The notes: generated by a model from the letters alone, not told the origin. Shown: positions 8,162 through 17,798, numbered from the stretch's first letter. The stretch is 64,000 nt of DNA from Acinetobacter courvalinii (GCF_014635545.1 NZ_BMDA01000003.1:310001-374000), one strand, 5' to 3'. Numbers and translations are program-made.

Positions 8162-11100
8162 TCAATGCTCCTGAGTATTTAAAGTTTTAGGTTTGTACTT
8201 AAAGATACTACGAATCCACACGAAGAATACAGGGATGAAGAAGATACCTAAAAGTGTTGAAGAAATTACACCACCCAGTACACCATAACCGACCGAGTGT
8301 TGGCTACCCGCACCGGCACCGCTTGCAAGGGCAAGTGGCAGTACACCGAAGCCGAAAGCCAGTGTAGTCATGACGATTGGACGTAAACGCATTTTTGCTG
8401 CATGTAAGGTTGCTTCAAACAGGTCTTCACCTTGTTCTTGCAATTCTTTGGCGAATTCGACAATCAGAATGGCGTTCTTCGCTGAAAGACCGATTACCGC
8501 AACAATTGCCACCTGGAAGTAAATGTTAAAGGATAAGTTTGGATCTCCTTTAATGATCATACCTAACCAAGTCAGTGTAAATGCACCGACGATACCTAAT
8601 GGTACAACCAGTAATACCGACACAGGGACTGACCAGCTTTCATAAAGTGCAGCAAGACACAGGAACACGATCAATAATGAAAGAACCAGTAATGGTGCTG
8701 TCTGGCTACCAGAATCACGTTCTTCCAGAGATAAACCGCTCCACTCATAGTCGAAACCGGTTAAGCCCATTGATGGTAACTTACCAATGATTTCTTCCAT
8801 GGCGATCATTGCATCACCAGAGCTGACGCCCGGTGCAGGGGTACCCTGAATGTTCACCGATGATACGCCGTTATAACGCTCTAGACGAGGAGAACCGTAA
8901 GTCCATTCACCTTTGGCAAAGCCAGAGAATGGAACCATTTCACCCTTGTTATTACGTACATACCACTTGTTCAGGTCTTCAGGCATCATGCGTGTATTCG
9001 CTTCACCCTGAACATAAACTTTCTTCACACGACCACGGTCAACGAAGTCATTGATATATGAACCACCCCAAGCCATGCTCATGGTGCTGTTAATATCTGC
9101 AAGGCTCACACCCATTGCACCTGCTTGCGCCTGATCAATGGTGATCTGGTACTGTGGTGTATCTTCCTGACCATTCGGACGTACACCAGCAAGACGTTTG
9201 TCTTGTGATGCCATACCTAATACCGCATTACGTGCCGCAATCAGTTTCTCATGACCTTGACCGCTTACATCCTTCAACTGGATATCGAAACCAGACGCGA
9301 CACCCAATTCAGGCATTGCAGGTAACTGTAATGGCATGATGTACGATGCATCTTTCACAATCATGTTCAATGCCATACCACGTTGAATAATGGCACCGAT
9401 CTGTGATTCAGGCGTTGTACGCTCGCTCCAGTCTTTTAACTTGATGAAGGCCAGACCCGCGTTTTGACCGACCCCTGTGAATGAGAAACCAGCCACAGTA
9501 AAGATCGAATCGACGTTTTCTTTTTCCTTGTTCAGGAAGTAGCCTGTCATGGTATCAATGACTTTGTCCGTACGCTCCAAGCTTGCGCTCGGTGGTAACT
9601 GCACTAAGGTCATGACTACACCCTGGTCTTCTTCTGGCAAGAATGAAGATGGCAACATTTTGTAGATGCCGACCAAAGCTGCGATCACCGCAATATAAAG
9701 CACACCAGAGAATAACTTGTGGTGAGTCATGCGATTGACACCACCTTGGTATTTCTCTGCAACTTTTTCAAAACTACGGTTAAACCAGCGGAAGAAACGC
9801 GCAAAAATGTTATTGCTTTGTTCTTTGTTTGGATCATGTTGTTTTAACAGGGTCGCACACAGGGCAGGGGTAAAGGTCAATGCCACGATCAAAGAAAGGA
9901 TCATCGCCGTAACCAAGGTGATGGAGAACTGACGGTAAATTACCCCGGTGGTTCCGCTAAAGAATGCCATCGGTACGAATACCGCGGTTAATACACTGGT
10001 AATACCCACCAGCGCACCGGAAATCTGACTCATCGACTTTTCAGTCGCAGGCACAGGTTCCAGATGTTCTTCTTGCATCACCCGTTCAACGTTCTCGACC
10101 ACAACGATGGCATCATCGACCAGAAGACCGATGGCCAGTACCATGGCGAACATGGTCAAGGTGTTAATCGAGAAACCGAAGATATTAATTACGGCAAATG
10201 TACCCAGTACAACGACTGGTACCGCCAGAGTTGGAATAATCGTTGCGCGCCAGTTCTGCAAGAACAGGAACATCACGATAAATACCAAGACCACTGCTTC
10301 AATCAGCGTGTGGACAACACTTTCAATTGATAGACGAATAAACGGAGTGGTGTCATACGCAAGCTTGTCTTTTAAACCGCTTGGATAGTTATGACGTAAC
10401 TCGGATAAACGTTTTTCAACCGCTGCTGCTGTATCAAGTGCGTTGGCACCGGTTGCAAGTTTGATTGCAACACCACCCGCAGGGTTACCATTAAATTTCG
10501 AGTCGAACTGATAGTTATCAGAACCCAATTCTACACGAGCAACATCACCCAAACGTACCTGTGCACCATCTGAAGAGTTTTTCAGGAAGATGTTTTTAAA
10601 TTGCTCAGGTGTTTGCAACATGCTTTGTGCATTTACCGTCGCATTCAGGACTTGGCCTGCTGTTGATGGCGCACCACCGAGCTGACCGACTGCAACTTGC
10701 GAGTTTTGTGCACGAATTGCGGTTGCCACATCGTTTGGTGTCAGGTTAAAGCTGGTCAGTTTTGCCGGATCTAACCAGACACGCATCGCATACGAACCAC
10801 CAAACACCTGTAGTTCACCCACACCTGCAACACGACTTAGCGGTTCAGAAATGTTTGAGTTTACATAGTCTTTAATGTCCGATGCAGACAGACTGTTATC
10901 TGGCGAATAGAACGCGATAACCTGCAAGAAGCTGGCGCCAGACTTGGTGACTTTTACACCCTGACGTTGTACGTCAGCAGGTAACAGCGCTGTTGCCGAT
11001 TGCAATTTGTTTTGAACCTGAACCTGTGCGATATCCGGATCGATACCTTGTTCGAAGTTCAAGTTAATGGATGCTTGACCATTACCCGCACTGTTCGATG

Positions 11101-11335
11101 AAATGTAACGTAACCCATCCAGACCATTCATTTGTTGTTCAATGATCTGGGTAACGGTATTTTCAACAGTTTGAGCAGAAGCCCCAGGATAAGTCGCAGA
11201 AATCGTGACCGTGGGGGGAGCAATTGTCGGATATTGTGCAACTGGCATTTTTGTCAGCGTGATAATCCCCGCCAACATAATGACCAGTGCAATCACCCAA
11301 GCGAAAATTGGGCGATGGATAAAAAATTGAGCCAT
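8162..11335 (-). CDS. adeJ: RND inner-membrane transporter of the AdeIJK efflux pump
   Basis: A 1057-residue HAE1-type resistance-nodulation-division pump, full length (about 1058 in A. baumannii). It opens with MAQFFIHRPIFAWV, has twelve membrane helices and two large periplasmic loops. The proton-relay pair is in GLLVDDAIVVVENVERV of helix 4, near residues 407-408, and the matching Lys is in IGLSAKNAILIVEF of helix 10. It works as a trimer, capturing drugs from the periplasm and outer leaflet in exchange for protons. It lies 12 bases after adeI, and adeK starts 5 bases after its stop, so the three are made from one transcript. Confidence 0.97.
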   Translation of the reverse strand: MAQFFIHRPIFAWVIALVIMLAGIITLTKMPVAQYPTIAPPTVTISATYPGASAQTVENTVTQIIEQQMNGLDGLRYISSNSAGNGQASINLNFEQGIDPDIAQVQVQNKLQSATALLPADVQRQGVKVTKSGASFLQVIAFYSPDNSLSASDIKDYVNSNISEPLSRVAGVGELQVFGGSYAMRVWLDPAKLTSFNLTPNDVATAIRAQNSQVAVGQLGGAPSTAGQVLNATVNAQSMLQTPEQFKNIFLKNSSDGAQVRLGDVARVELGSDNYQFDSKFNGNPAGGVAIKLATGANALDTAAAVEKRLSELRHNYPSGLKDKLAYDTTPFIRLSIESVVHTLIEAVVLVFIVMFLFLQNWRATIIPTLAVPVVVLGTFAVINIFGFSINTLTMFAMVLAIGLLVDDAIVVVENVERVMQEEHLEPVPATEKSMSQISGALVGITSVLTAVFVPMAFFSGTTGVIYRQFSITLVTAMILSLIVALTFTPALCATLLKQHDPNKEQSNNIFARFFRWFNRSFEKVAEKYQGGVNRMTHHKLFSGVLYIAVIAALVGIYKMLPSSFLPEEDQGVVMTLVQLPPSASLERTDKVIDTMTGYFLNKEKENVDSIFTVAGFSFTGVGQNAGLAFIKLKDWSERTTPESQIGAIIQRGMALNMIVKDASYIMPLQLPAMPELGVASGFDIQLKDVSGQGHEKLIAARNAVLGMASQDKRLAGVRPNGQEDTPQYQITIDQAQAGAMGVSLADINSTMSMAWGGSYINDFVDRGRVKKVYVQGEANTRMMPEDLNKWYVRNNKGEMVPFSGFAKGEWTYGSPRLERYNGVSSVNIQGTPAPGVSSGDAMIAMEEIIGKLPSMGLTGFDYEWSGLSLEERDSGSQTAPLLVLSLLIVFLCLAALYESWSVPVSVLLVVPLGIVGAFTLTWLGMIIKGDPNLSFNIYFQVAIVAVIGLSAKNAILIVEFAKELQEQGEDLFEATLHAAKMRLRPIVMTTLAFGFGVLPLALASGAGAGSQHSVGYGVLGGVISSTLLGIFFIPVFFVWIRSIFKYKPKTLNTQEH

Positions 11336-11347
11336 GCAATCTACCCC

Positions 11348-12601
11348 TTAAGCTTCTGAAGTTGCTTTTTGTTCAGCTTTTGGCGAGTTGGCTTGCTTTT
11401 GTTGTTCAGCTGCTTTTGGCGCTGCATTCTGACCTTCAGCTGCTTTTGGTTGATAAGGTTTTACAGACACTTCCTGTCCTTCTTTGACCTTAGCCACACC
11501 GTCAACAACAACTTTATCACCAGCCTGTAGGCCATTCGTTATAATCCAGTCCTGACCTTTGACACCAGCAGTGGTGACCGGACGGGTTTCAATCACACCT
11601 TTGGCATTGACCACCATTGCAATGGCTTGTCCTGTCGGTAAACGAGATACCGCTGCTTGTGGAATCAGGTAAGCATTAGGCAAAATCCCTTGCGAAATCT
11701 TGGCAGTTGCATACATGCCTGGTAATAACAAATGGTTTGGATTCGAGAATACCGCGCGTAAAGTCACGGTACCTGTATCCGGATTGACACTTGCATCAGA
11801 GAATGCCAGCTGGCCTTCGACAGGGTATTCCGACCCATCTTCAAGCGTGATTTTGACACGGGTATTATTACTGTTATTCAAGCTGCCTTTGCTCAGTTGT
11901 TGACGCAGACGCAATAACTCGGCACTTGATTGGTTAATATCCACATAGATTGGATCAAGTTGTTGAATGGTCACCAATGGATCGGCCTGGTTTGCAGTTA
12001 CCAATGCACCTGGTGTCACCGAAGAACGGCTAGACTGACCAGAAATTGGCGCACGCACAGTTGAGTAGCCCAAGGTAATTTCAGCATTTTTCAATGCGGC
12101 TTGAGACGCTGCAACATCTGCTTCAGCCAGTTTGACCTGAGCATTGATATCGTCATACTCTTGTTTAGAAACCGCATTGGTTCCCACAAGTTGACGATAA
12201 CGGCCTTCTTTTACGCGTAAAGCATTCAGGTTCGCTTGTTGACGTAATAACGCCGCACGTGCATTGTCTGCAGTCGCACGGTTGGTATTTGCATCAATTT
12301 GATAGAGTGCTTGACCCGCCTGAACGTAGCTACCTTCAGCAAATAATCGTTTTAAAATCACGCCGCCTGTTTGCGGACGAACTTCTGAAACTTGATACGC
12401 AGAGGTTCGGCCTGACAGTTCGACGTTCTGTTCAACGCTTTGTGGTTGAGCAACAATGACACCTACTTCAGCAGGTGGCATTTTTTGAGCAGCAGCAGCT
12501 TGCTGTGCATCTTTAGGATCTTTGCTACAACCAACAAGCGCAATGCTTGTTGCTAATGCGCAAGCAGTGAGGGCAGGAGCCCAAAGCTTAGCCGACATCA
12601 T
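11348..12601 (-). CDS. adeI: Periplasmic adaptor of the AdeIJK efflux pump
   Basis: A 417-residue membrane-fusion protein. The signal peptide ends in the lipobox ALVGC, so it is anchored by lipid in the inner membrane. Barrel-sandwich/lipoyl halves (ILKRLFAEGSYVQAGQALYQID and the YSTVRAPISGQSS segment, each given only in part here) flank an alpha-helical hairpin, followed by a beta-barrel. The C-terminus is a low-complexity Ala/Gln/Lys tail. Two consecutive ATGs (12601 and 12598) are possible; AGGTGG fits the second slightly better. Its 5' end overlaps the PAP2 gene by 14 bases, showing translational coupling. It bridges AdeJ and AdeK. Confidence 0.96.
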   Translation of the reverse strand: MMSAKLWAPALTACALATSIALVGCSKDPKDAQQAAAAQKMPPAEVGVIVAQPQSVEQNVELSGRTSAYQVSEVRPQTGGVILKRLFAEGSYVQAGQALYQIDANTNRATADNARAALLRQQANLNALRVKEGRYRQLVGTNAVSKQEYDDINAQVKLAEADVAASQAALKNAEITLGYSTVRAPISGQSSRSSVTPGALVTANQADPLVTIQQLDPIYVDINQSSAELLRLRQQLSKGSLNNSNNTRVKITLEDGSEYPVEGQLAFSDASVNPDTGTVTLRAVFSNPNHLLLPGMYATAKISQGILPNAYLIPQAAVSRLPTGQAIAMVVNAKGVIETRPVTTAGVKGQDWIITNGLQAGDKVVVDGVAKVKEGQEVSVKPYQPKAAEGQNAAPKAAEQQKQANSPKAEQKATSEA

Positions 12602-13238
12602 TATTCCACCTCAATTTAGATTTTTTATCTAAAAACAAATTGTTGCTGAAAGTGCTTTGAAACAGCCCAAACCAAAGCAACGCAGTCCAAATCAACCCAA
12701 TTCCCCAACCGGCAAGAACGTCGGTCGGGTAGTGAACCCCCGCATAAACTCTAGATATCCCCATGAAAATAAACCATAAAGTAGATACTAAAATGACACT
12801 GGTGCGATATTTATGTTGTTGGCATAACAACATGATGATACTCGCCAGGGTTGCAGCATAAAGGCTATGGGCACTTGGGAAGGATGCGCCATAACTTTGA
12901 ACCAAGTGATAAAACTCCATTGGTCTTGGCCGATCAATGCTCCATTTCAGAAGCCAACCAATCACAATACTGCCACTCACGCTTAAAGCGATAAAGGTCA
13001 CATTCCTATAATTTTTAATCCAGCTTTGGTACACACACAAAATAGACGTTAAAAATAATAAAAAAGGCATGCCACCCAGACGGGAGAGCAGAACTGTCAC
13101 ATGGTTAAGCGTAAATGAACGGTGCTCAAAAAAAGCTTGAACACTAAAAAGGTCTAAAGTTGATGCGTTGGCATTCATGAATCCAATCGCACCGAGTCCT
13201 AAAAAAAAGCAACCAATACAAAGCAATAGGTACGGCAT
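12588..13238 (-). CDS. PAP2-family membrane phosphatase, first gene of the adeIJK operon
   Basis: A 216-residue integral membrane phosphatase with about six helices. The three PAP2 active-site motifs are present: KWSIDRPRP, PSAHS and SRVYAGVHYPTDVLAG. Members remove phosphate from lipids such as phosphatidic acid or undecaprenyl pyrophosphate at the outer face of the inner membrane. The stop codon lies inside adeI, a 14-base overlap, so the gene is transcribed with the pump from the promoter at 13290-13318. Its substrate is unknown; co-expression with a pump that also handles lipids suggests envelope maintenance (inference). Confidence 0.9.
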   Translation of the reverse strand: MPYLLLCIGCFFLGLGAIGFMNANASTLDLFSVQAFFEHRSFTLNHVTVLLSRLGGMPFLLFLTSILCVYQSWIKNYRNVTFIALSVSGSIVIGWLLKWSIDRPRPMEFYHLVQSYGASFPSAHSLYAATLASIIMLLCQQHKYRTSVILVSTLWFIFMGISRVYAGVHYPTDVLAGWGIGLIWTALLWFGLFQSTFSNNLFLDKKSKLRWNNDVG

Positions 13239-13287
13239 GCGCTACTCATTATTTGCTTAACCGTTGTTCAGGGTTGTTGAGTGTTTG

Positions 13288-13311
13288 AAAGTGTACTCGC
13301 GAGTACACTTT
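13288..13311. promoter_or_regulatory. 24-bp perfect palindrome, candidate repressor operator for pap2-adeIJK
   Basis: The half-site AAAGTGTACTCG is followed directly by its exact complement. It covers the predicted -10 box and most of the spacer of the minus-strand promoter. Length and symmetry suit a TetR-family dimer pair. AdeN is the known TetR-type repressor of adeIJK in A. baumannii and is encoded elsewhere, so it is the leading candidate (inference). Confidence 0.75.
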
Positions 13312-13318
13312 AGGTCAA
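13290..13318 (-). promoter_or_regulatory. Predicted sigma-70 promoter of pap2-adeIJK
   Basis: Minus-strand TTGACC (complement of 13313-13318) and TACACT (complement of 13290-13295) are separated by 17 bases. This places the start of transcription about 45 bases before the PAP2 start codon. Confidence 0.6.
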
Positions 13319-13709
13319 GTCTTGAAATTTTATGATAATTTCATTTTGAAGTTTTTTTAAGGTTCAGTAAAAAAACATAACAAAATTTGATGCATATCTC
13401 ATTTTGGCTTTTAAGTGTTTAATGTGGCATTCATGCGCTGTAATCATTTTTCCAGAGGTTTAGAATGCATCAATCCATCAAGTTTCTGACAGAACATCTG
13501 TAAAAATAAAGTCATAAATTCACCGCATCCGCTGTGCCCGTTTTTTTAAGTTTAACTAAAAAATCCAGTTCAGATCAGCGATCACCTGTTGCACCAAGCA
13601 CAGCATAGAAAGGGGCAACCGATCTATTGAAACTATTTCTGGCGGGTTGATTATATCCAAAAATAGTTCAAATGTTAGACTTGTAGTTTGCTGACTTTTC
13701 TGTACAAAG
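13319..13709. other. Intergenic region between pap2-adeIJK and the next minus-strand gene
   Basis: Apart from the promoter and palindrome next to it, this AT-rich stretch holds no convincing gene. A 12-codon ORF at 13465-13503 is preceded by AGAGG but is too short to call. No terminator was seen for the gene ending at 13710. Confidence 0.4.
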
Positions 13710-15758
13710 TTAATGAGATGATGAGGCGTTTTTAGGCTGCTCTTCCACTTCAACCGGTTGCTTTGGCGGCCAGAAAAAATCGCTTGGTCGGGTCAGGAAG
13801 TGGGTCATCACTAATTTGGCCAAAGGTTTCCATTGTGCAAAACGAACCCGGCGTGCACGCAAAGCCACAATAATGGTCAAGGTAAAGCTGACAAACAAGT
13901 TGGTGAGACCAATGAGCAGGACGCCGAGGAACGACACGATAATCAGACCGATATCCGGATTACCAATAGTCATTAGACCCTGGATAAAGTTTGCCGAGGC
14001 AAAGGCAATATGACGGATATCCAAAGGTAAACCCAGAATAAATCCAATCGTACCCATGCTTCCCAGCATAATCCCGAACAGGAAATTACCGGCTAAGGCA
14101 CCGAGATTGGTCTCAATATAGCTTGCAAATTTATCCAGACGTTTTTGTCCCATCCAGCGCTTGAGACGTGGATGCTGTCTTAGACGCGGCCCTACCTTAC
14201 GATAGACGGCCAGATTATCAAAATAGCCGGCAATCAGGCCGGATAAAAACAGACAGACACCGGCAATCGCAGCATGAGGCACGGCTAAAGAAGTGAAAGG
14301 GTTGAGGCTATGCAGAATTTTTGCCGATTTGGCGTGGTTAAGCAGTGGTTCTCCCAGATTGTATTGCCACAAAAAGGTAATCAGCGCCGCCGTCGGGATC
14401 GCAATCGAAATATTCCCCAGAATCGCAATAAACTGGGTCCGGATAATATTAATAATCAAAGCGGCCAGTTCAGCAATCTGGGCAGTTTTACTGCCTTTCT
14501 GTTGCTGTACTGTGGTTGCAAGTGCAGCTGCTGTCATGGCCGGCTGTTTGGTTGCCACTGTAAAGTGCAACACGTGAATCAGTAAAAAGCCCAGCGAGTA
14601 ATTCATACTGAACAAAAAGGCTTGCATTAATGGTGCAAGCACTAAACGTGCAGTTAAAATCTTGAGGCTTGCCATGATGGCAATAATCACACCTGCGCCA
14701 GCCGCTGCCTTGTACATGCCAAAGAAGCCAGCCTTGTCGGTACTTACATAATGCTCACCCGTTCTGCTGGCATTTTCAGTCACCTGAAGGGCGATCAGTT
14801 CACTGGTCGAGTTAAGTAAATGACGAACACTTTTACTGTCATAATGCGCTTTGGTCAAATCGATGATCAATTCGCCCAGTGCGGTATAACGCGCTTCAGT
14901 TTTACTGGCCAAGAGTGTCAGCAACAGTTCAATCCGGTCCAGAGACTGCTCCAGTAACGATAGCAGATAGGTCAGACTGATACTGACGCCGATCCGTTTG
15001 GTGGCACGACGTATTTTAAGTACCACATCACGACACTGGTCCAGCATCACAAAGGCTTGTGAGGCATCAGGTGGGGGTAAAACCACAACCGCATCCTGAT
15101 CTTCAATCTGTTTTTTATATTTCTCAATGAACTCAATGATATCGCGGTTCTGAACCAGAAAAGGTGATTCGTATTCGATAATGTCCGGCTGAGCATTAAT
15201 AAACTCAGGATACAGGCCAATTCCGCTAATCCGGTAAGATAAAACCGTAATTGCCTTGATCAGTTCGTTTTTGGAAACCTGTTTCTCGATGGTATTGCTT
15301 TGACTTTCAGCCAAGAGGTTAAATAAGGTCGTCCAGTCCTGATTATCGATCAGATCAAGCCATTCATAATCATTTTCCTGATGAAAGACTTTTCCAATCA
15401 GGGTTTTCAGTTGTTGACCATCCTCGACCAGTGGCAGAAAATGTGCCCCTAAGCGCTGTCCTAACTGATTCCAGAAACCATCCAGCGAAAGAATGCCACT
15501 ATCGGCATATAAACTAATCTGTTTATATTGGCTGATCAGTTTGAGTAAAAAGTTTTGTAGCAGAATGGCAGAGGTTGGGGTGAGTAATAAGATTCTGATC
15601 AGGGCGTGAATACGTTGTTTGACTTCATCCGCATCGTTTGGATTTTTAGGGCGGATACGATTGACCAGTTCAATCAGGAGATTTTCATCAAGAACAGCTT
15701 GAGGTTGGTCAAGCTGTTCCTGCATTTTTAAAAAAAGATCAGATAAAGTTAAATGCAT
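13710..15758 (-). CDS. Large membrane protein of the 'site-specific recombinase' (SpecificRecomb) family
   Basis: A 682-residue protein. The N-terminal half (about 1-330) is soluble and helical. The C-terminal half has roughly seven membrane helices and ends in a Pro-rich cytoplasmic tail (PPKQPVEVEEQPKN). It matches the family named after gonococcal Gcr (PF10136) and annotated as a site-specific recombinase. None of the tyrosine or serine recombinase catalytic motifs is visible, and the membrane topology makes a DNA-recombining role unlikely, so the name should not be trusted. It lies 15 bases after ispB and is probably in the same transcript. Confidence 0.8.
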   Translation of the reverse strand: MHLTLSDLFLKMQEQLDQPQAVLDENLLIELVNRIRPKNPNDADEVKQRIHALIRILLLTPTSAILLQNFLLKLISQYKQISLYADSGILSLDGFWNQLGQRLGAHFLPLVEDGQQLKTLIGKVFHQENDYEWLDLIDNQDWTTLFNLLAESQSNTIEKQVSKNELIKAITVLSYRISGIGLYPEFINAQPDIIEYESPFLVQNRDIIEFIEKYKKQIEDQDAVVVLPPPDASQAFVMLDQCRDVVLKIRRATKRIGVSISLTYLLSLLEQSLDRIELLLTLLASKTEARYTALGELIIDLTKAHYDSKSVRHLLNSTSELIALQVTENASRTGEHYVSTDKAGFFGMYKAAAGAGVIIAIMASLKILTARLVLAPLMQAFLFSMNYSLGFLLIHVLHFTVATKQPAMTAAALATTVQQQKGSKTAQIAELAALIINIIRTQFIAILGNISIAIPTAALITFLWQYNLGEPLLNHAKSAKILHSLNPFTSLAVPHAAIAGVCLFLSGLIAGYFDNLAVYRKVGPRLRQHPRLKRWMGQKRLDKFASYIETNLGALAGNFLFGIMLGSMGTIGFILGLPLDIRHIAFASANFIQGLMTIGNPDIGLIIVSFLGVLLIGLTNLFVSFTLTIIVALRARRVRFAQWKPLAKLVMTHFLTRPSDFFWPPKQPVEVEEQPKNASSSH

Positions 15759-15773
15759 AAGCAGTCAGAAAAA

Positions 15774-16751
15774 TTATTGTAGTCGATGTAAAGCCATGAG
15801 CGTCAAATTGATCAGTGCTTGGCGATATTCATTATCAGGCAGCGCTTTTAATGCTTCCAAAGCCGCATCTGTTTCCTGCTGAGCACGTTTTTGACAATAT
15901 TCCAGGCCACCAGAGTGATGAACAATCTCAATCACTTTGTCCAGTTGCTCAACACCACCTGTTGCAATACTACGACGAATAATCGCATGATCATCACCAG
16001 TTGAATGAGCTAATGCTGAAATTAACGGTAAAGTCGGTTTACCTTCCATTAAATCATCACCGATATTTTTACCTAATGTTTCTGCATCGGAGGTGTAATC
16101 CAGAATATCATCGATGATCTGAAAGGCATTGCCAAAATGGCCAGCGAAGCGACGTAACGGTTCCCGGTATTCTTCCGCCCCCGCTAAAATTGCCGCACCT
16201 TCAGTCGCAAGTTCGAATAAACGTGATGTTTTGCCGTGAATAATGCTGAGATAGGTTTCTTCGGTGGTATCCGGCTGATGCTGGGATTGCAGTTGCAGGA
16301 CTTCACCTTCCGCGATTTCACAAGTTCCGGTTGAAAAATCTTTCAATAAGGTCATGTTATTCAGGTCAACCAACAGATCAAACGCACGTGAGATCAGGAA
16401 ATCACCGACCAGAACTGCAGTCTGGTTGTTCCAGGTTGCATTTGCGGTTGGACGACCACGGCGCAAGCTCGATTCATCGACCACATCATCATGGACCAGT
16501 GTGGCGGTGTGCAGCATTTCAATCACGGCCGCCAGATGCTGGGCCTGTTGCATATCGGCCAAACCGCAGGCGCGGGCTGCAAGTAGGCACATAATCGGAC
16601 GCATGCGTTTGCCACCGGCTTCGACCACATGCTTGCTGACACTCATCACCAAACCGACTTTTGAGCTAATTCCTTCATTGATGAGGCGATCCATCGCAGC
16701 AAAATCTGTCGCAACAGGGGAGAGAATGTCTTGCTTAAAATCGATAACCAT
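15774..16751 (-). CDS. ispB: Octaprenyl diphosphate synthase
   Basis: A 325-residue trans-polyprenyl synthase. It makes the long isoprenoid side chain of ubiquinone by adding isopentenyl units to farnesyl diphosphate. The first Asp-rich motif is DDVVD at residues 88-92, followed by RRGRPT. The second is DDILD at 214-218. GGKRMRP at 46-52 binds isopentenyl diphosphate. Length matches E. coli IspB (323). It is divergent from rplU-rpmA, the same arrangement as in E. coli. The exact chain length (often nonaprenyl in Acinetobacter) cannot be read from sequence. Confidence 0.93.
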   Translation of the reverse strand: MVIDFKQDILSPVATDFAAMDRLINEGISSKVGLVMSVSKHVVEAGGKRMRPIMCLLAARACGLADMQQAQHLAAVIEMLHTATLVHDDVVDESSLRRGRPTANATWNNQTAVLVGDFLISRAFDLLVDLNNMTLLKDFSTGTCEIAEGEVLQLQSQHQPDTTEETYLSIIHGKTSRLFELATEGAAILAGAEEYREPLRRFAGHFGNAFQIIDDILDYTSDAETLGKNIGDDLMEGKPTLPLISALAHSTGDDHAIIRRSIATGGVEQLDKVIEIVHHSGGLEYCQKRAQQETDAALEALKALPDNEYRQALINLTLMALHRLQ

Positions 16752-17199
16752 ATGAAGAAAAACCTCGTATAGGTGGGTAATGTTGCCAAGTGTAGCAATT
16801 AATCTGTGACTAAACTGTTGTGCAGACGGTGTAATCCGCTATTTAAAACGCGATCATGAACTCTTTGCTCTTAAATTAGACAGAAAAAGGGCTGTTCCCA
16901 CCAAGCGTTATTACTTTACTCACCACAGTACAAAATACAGTTTGTTATTGTCACAATTTGTTTTTGAAAATGTATTGCAAATCTTGACGCGAATCAATCA
17001 AAAAAGTGCGCCCACAATCTAATTGATTTTACTAAAAATTCCAAGCAAGTTATCGATATACGGGCATTTATGCAAAATTACTTGTTGTTTGAGCAATTTT
17101 CACTTAAAATTTGTCCCCTTGTATAACCCCAGTGGCGTTCGTCTTAAGATCGATATGTCCCTTTATCGGCACGACGACACGGGCAAGTTGGAGTACATT
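16752..17199. other. Divergent promoter region of ispB and rplU-rpmA
   Basis: 448 bases without a gene. It holds the predicted rplU promoter at 17099-17127 and must hold the ispB promoter. The first part of a longer ORF in frame with rplU (from 17023) is not coding: its codons do not match any L21 extension. Confidence 0.5.
17099..17127 (+). promoter_or_regulatory. Predicted sigma-70 promoter of rplU-rpmA
   Basis: TTCACT (17099-17104) and TATAAC (17122-17127) are separated by 17 bases and predict a leader of about 65 bases before rplU. Confidence 0.55.
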
Positions 17200-17511
17200 A
17201 TGTACGCAGTAATCCAAAGCGGTGGTAAACAGCACCGTGTTGTTGAGGGTGAAACCCTTAAAGTAGAATTATTGAAAGCTGAAACTGGCGCGACTATTAC
17301 GTTTGATGACGTATTAATGGTTGTTAACGGTGACAACATTCAAATCGGTGCTCCAGTTGTAGCTGGCGCAAAAGTAACTGCAGAAGTAGTTGGCCATGGT
17401 CGTCACGACAAAATCCGCATCATCAAAATGCGTCGTCGTAAACACTACCGTAAGCAACAAGGTCACCGTCAATGGTTTACCGAGTTGAAAATTACTGGTA
17501 TCGCAGGCTAA
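17200..17511 (+). CDS. rplU: 50S ribosomal protein L21
   Basis: 103 residues starting [14 protein letters not shown], the standard L21 N-terminus. An in-frame upstream extension to 17023 is open but has no homology, and TTGGAG sits 6 bases before the ATG at 17200. L21 binds 23S rRNA domain V and contacts L20. The basic segment [17 protein letters not shown] near residues 73-89 is the rRNA-binding region. rpmA follows after 18 bases. Confidence 0.98.
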   Translation: MYAVIQSGGKQHRVVEGETLKVELLKAETGATITFDDVLMVVNGDNIQIGAPVVAGAKVTAEVVGHGRHDKIRIIKMRRRKHYRKQQGHRQWFTELKITGIAG

Positions 17512-17529
17512 CACGAGGAGTAAATAGAC

Positions 17530-17784
17530 ATGGCAACTAAAAAAGCCGGTGGATCGACGAAGAACGGTCGTGATTCGAATCCTAAGATGTTGGGTGTTAA
17601 AGTTTACGGTGGTCAAACTGTAACTGCTGGTAACATCATCGTTCGTCAACGTGGTACTGAGTTCCACGCTGGTGCAAATGTTGGTATGGGCCGTGACCAT
17701 ACTTTATTTGCTACTGCTGACGGCGTAGTAAAATTTGAAGTGAAAGGTCAGTTTGGCCGTCGCTATGTAACTGTTGAAGCTTAA
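17530..17784 (+). CDS. rpmA: 50S ribosomal protein L27
   Basis: An 84-residue protein starting [16 protein letters not shown]. The flexible basic N-terminus reaches toward the peptidyl-transferase centre. There is no cleaved N-terminal extension of the Firmicutes type. It is the second gene of rplU-rpmA with a strong GAGGAG ribosome binding site. Confidence 0.98.
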   Translation: MATKKAGGSTKNGRDSNPKMLGVKVYGGQTVTAGNIIVRQRGTEFHAGANVGMGRDHTLFATADGVVKFEVKGQFGRRYVTVEA

Positions 17785-17798
17785 GTTTTAATAGTTCG

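Noticed and set aside
6696-12601. adeIJK as a horizontally acquired resistance island
   Set aside because: It is a core Acinetobacter pump with no mobile element around it.
13465-13503. A 12-codon frame with AGAGG upstream in the region before pap2
   Set aside because: Too short to support and without context.
13556-13753. A 65-codon minus-strand frame overlapping the end of the membrane-protein gene
   Set aside because: No ribosome binding site and no family resemblance; it overlaps a clear coding end in another frame.
13710-15758. Recombinase of a mobile element
   Set aside because: Membrane protein without recombinase motifs, no attachment sites or repeats nearby.
17023-17199. Open extension in front of rplU
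   Set aside because: No homology to L21; a ribosome binding site sits directly before the ATG at 17200.
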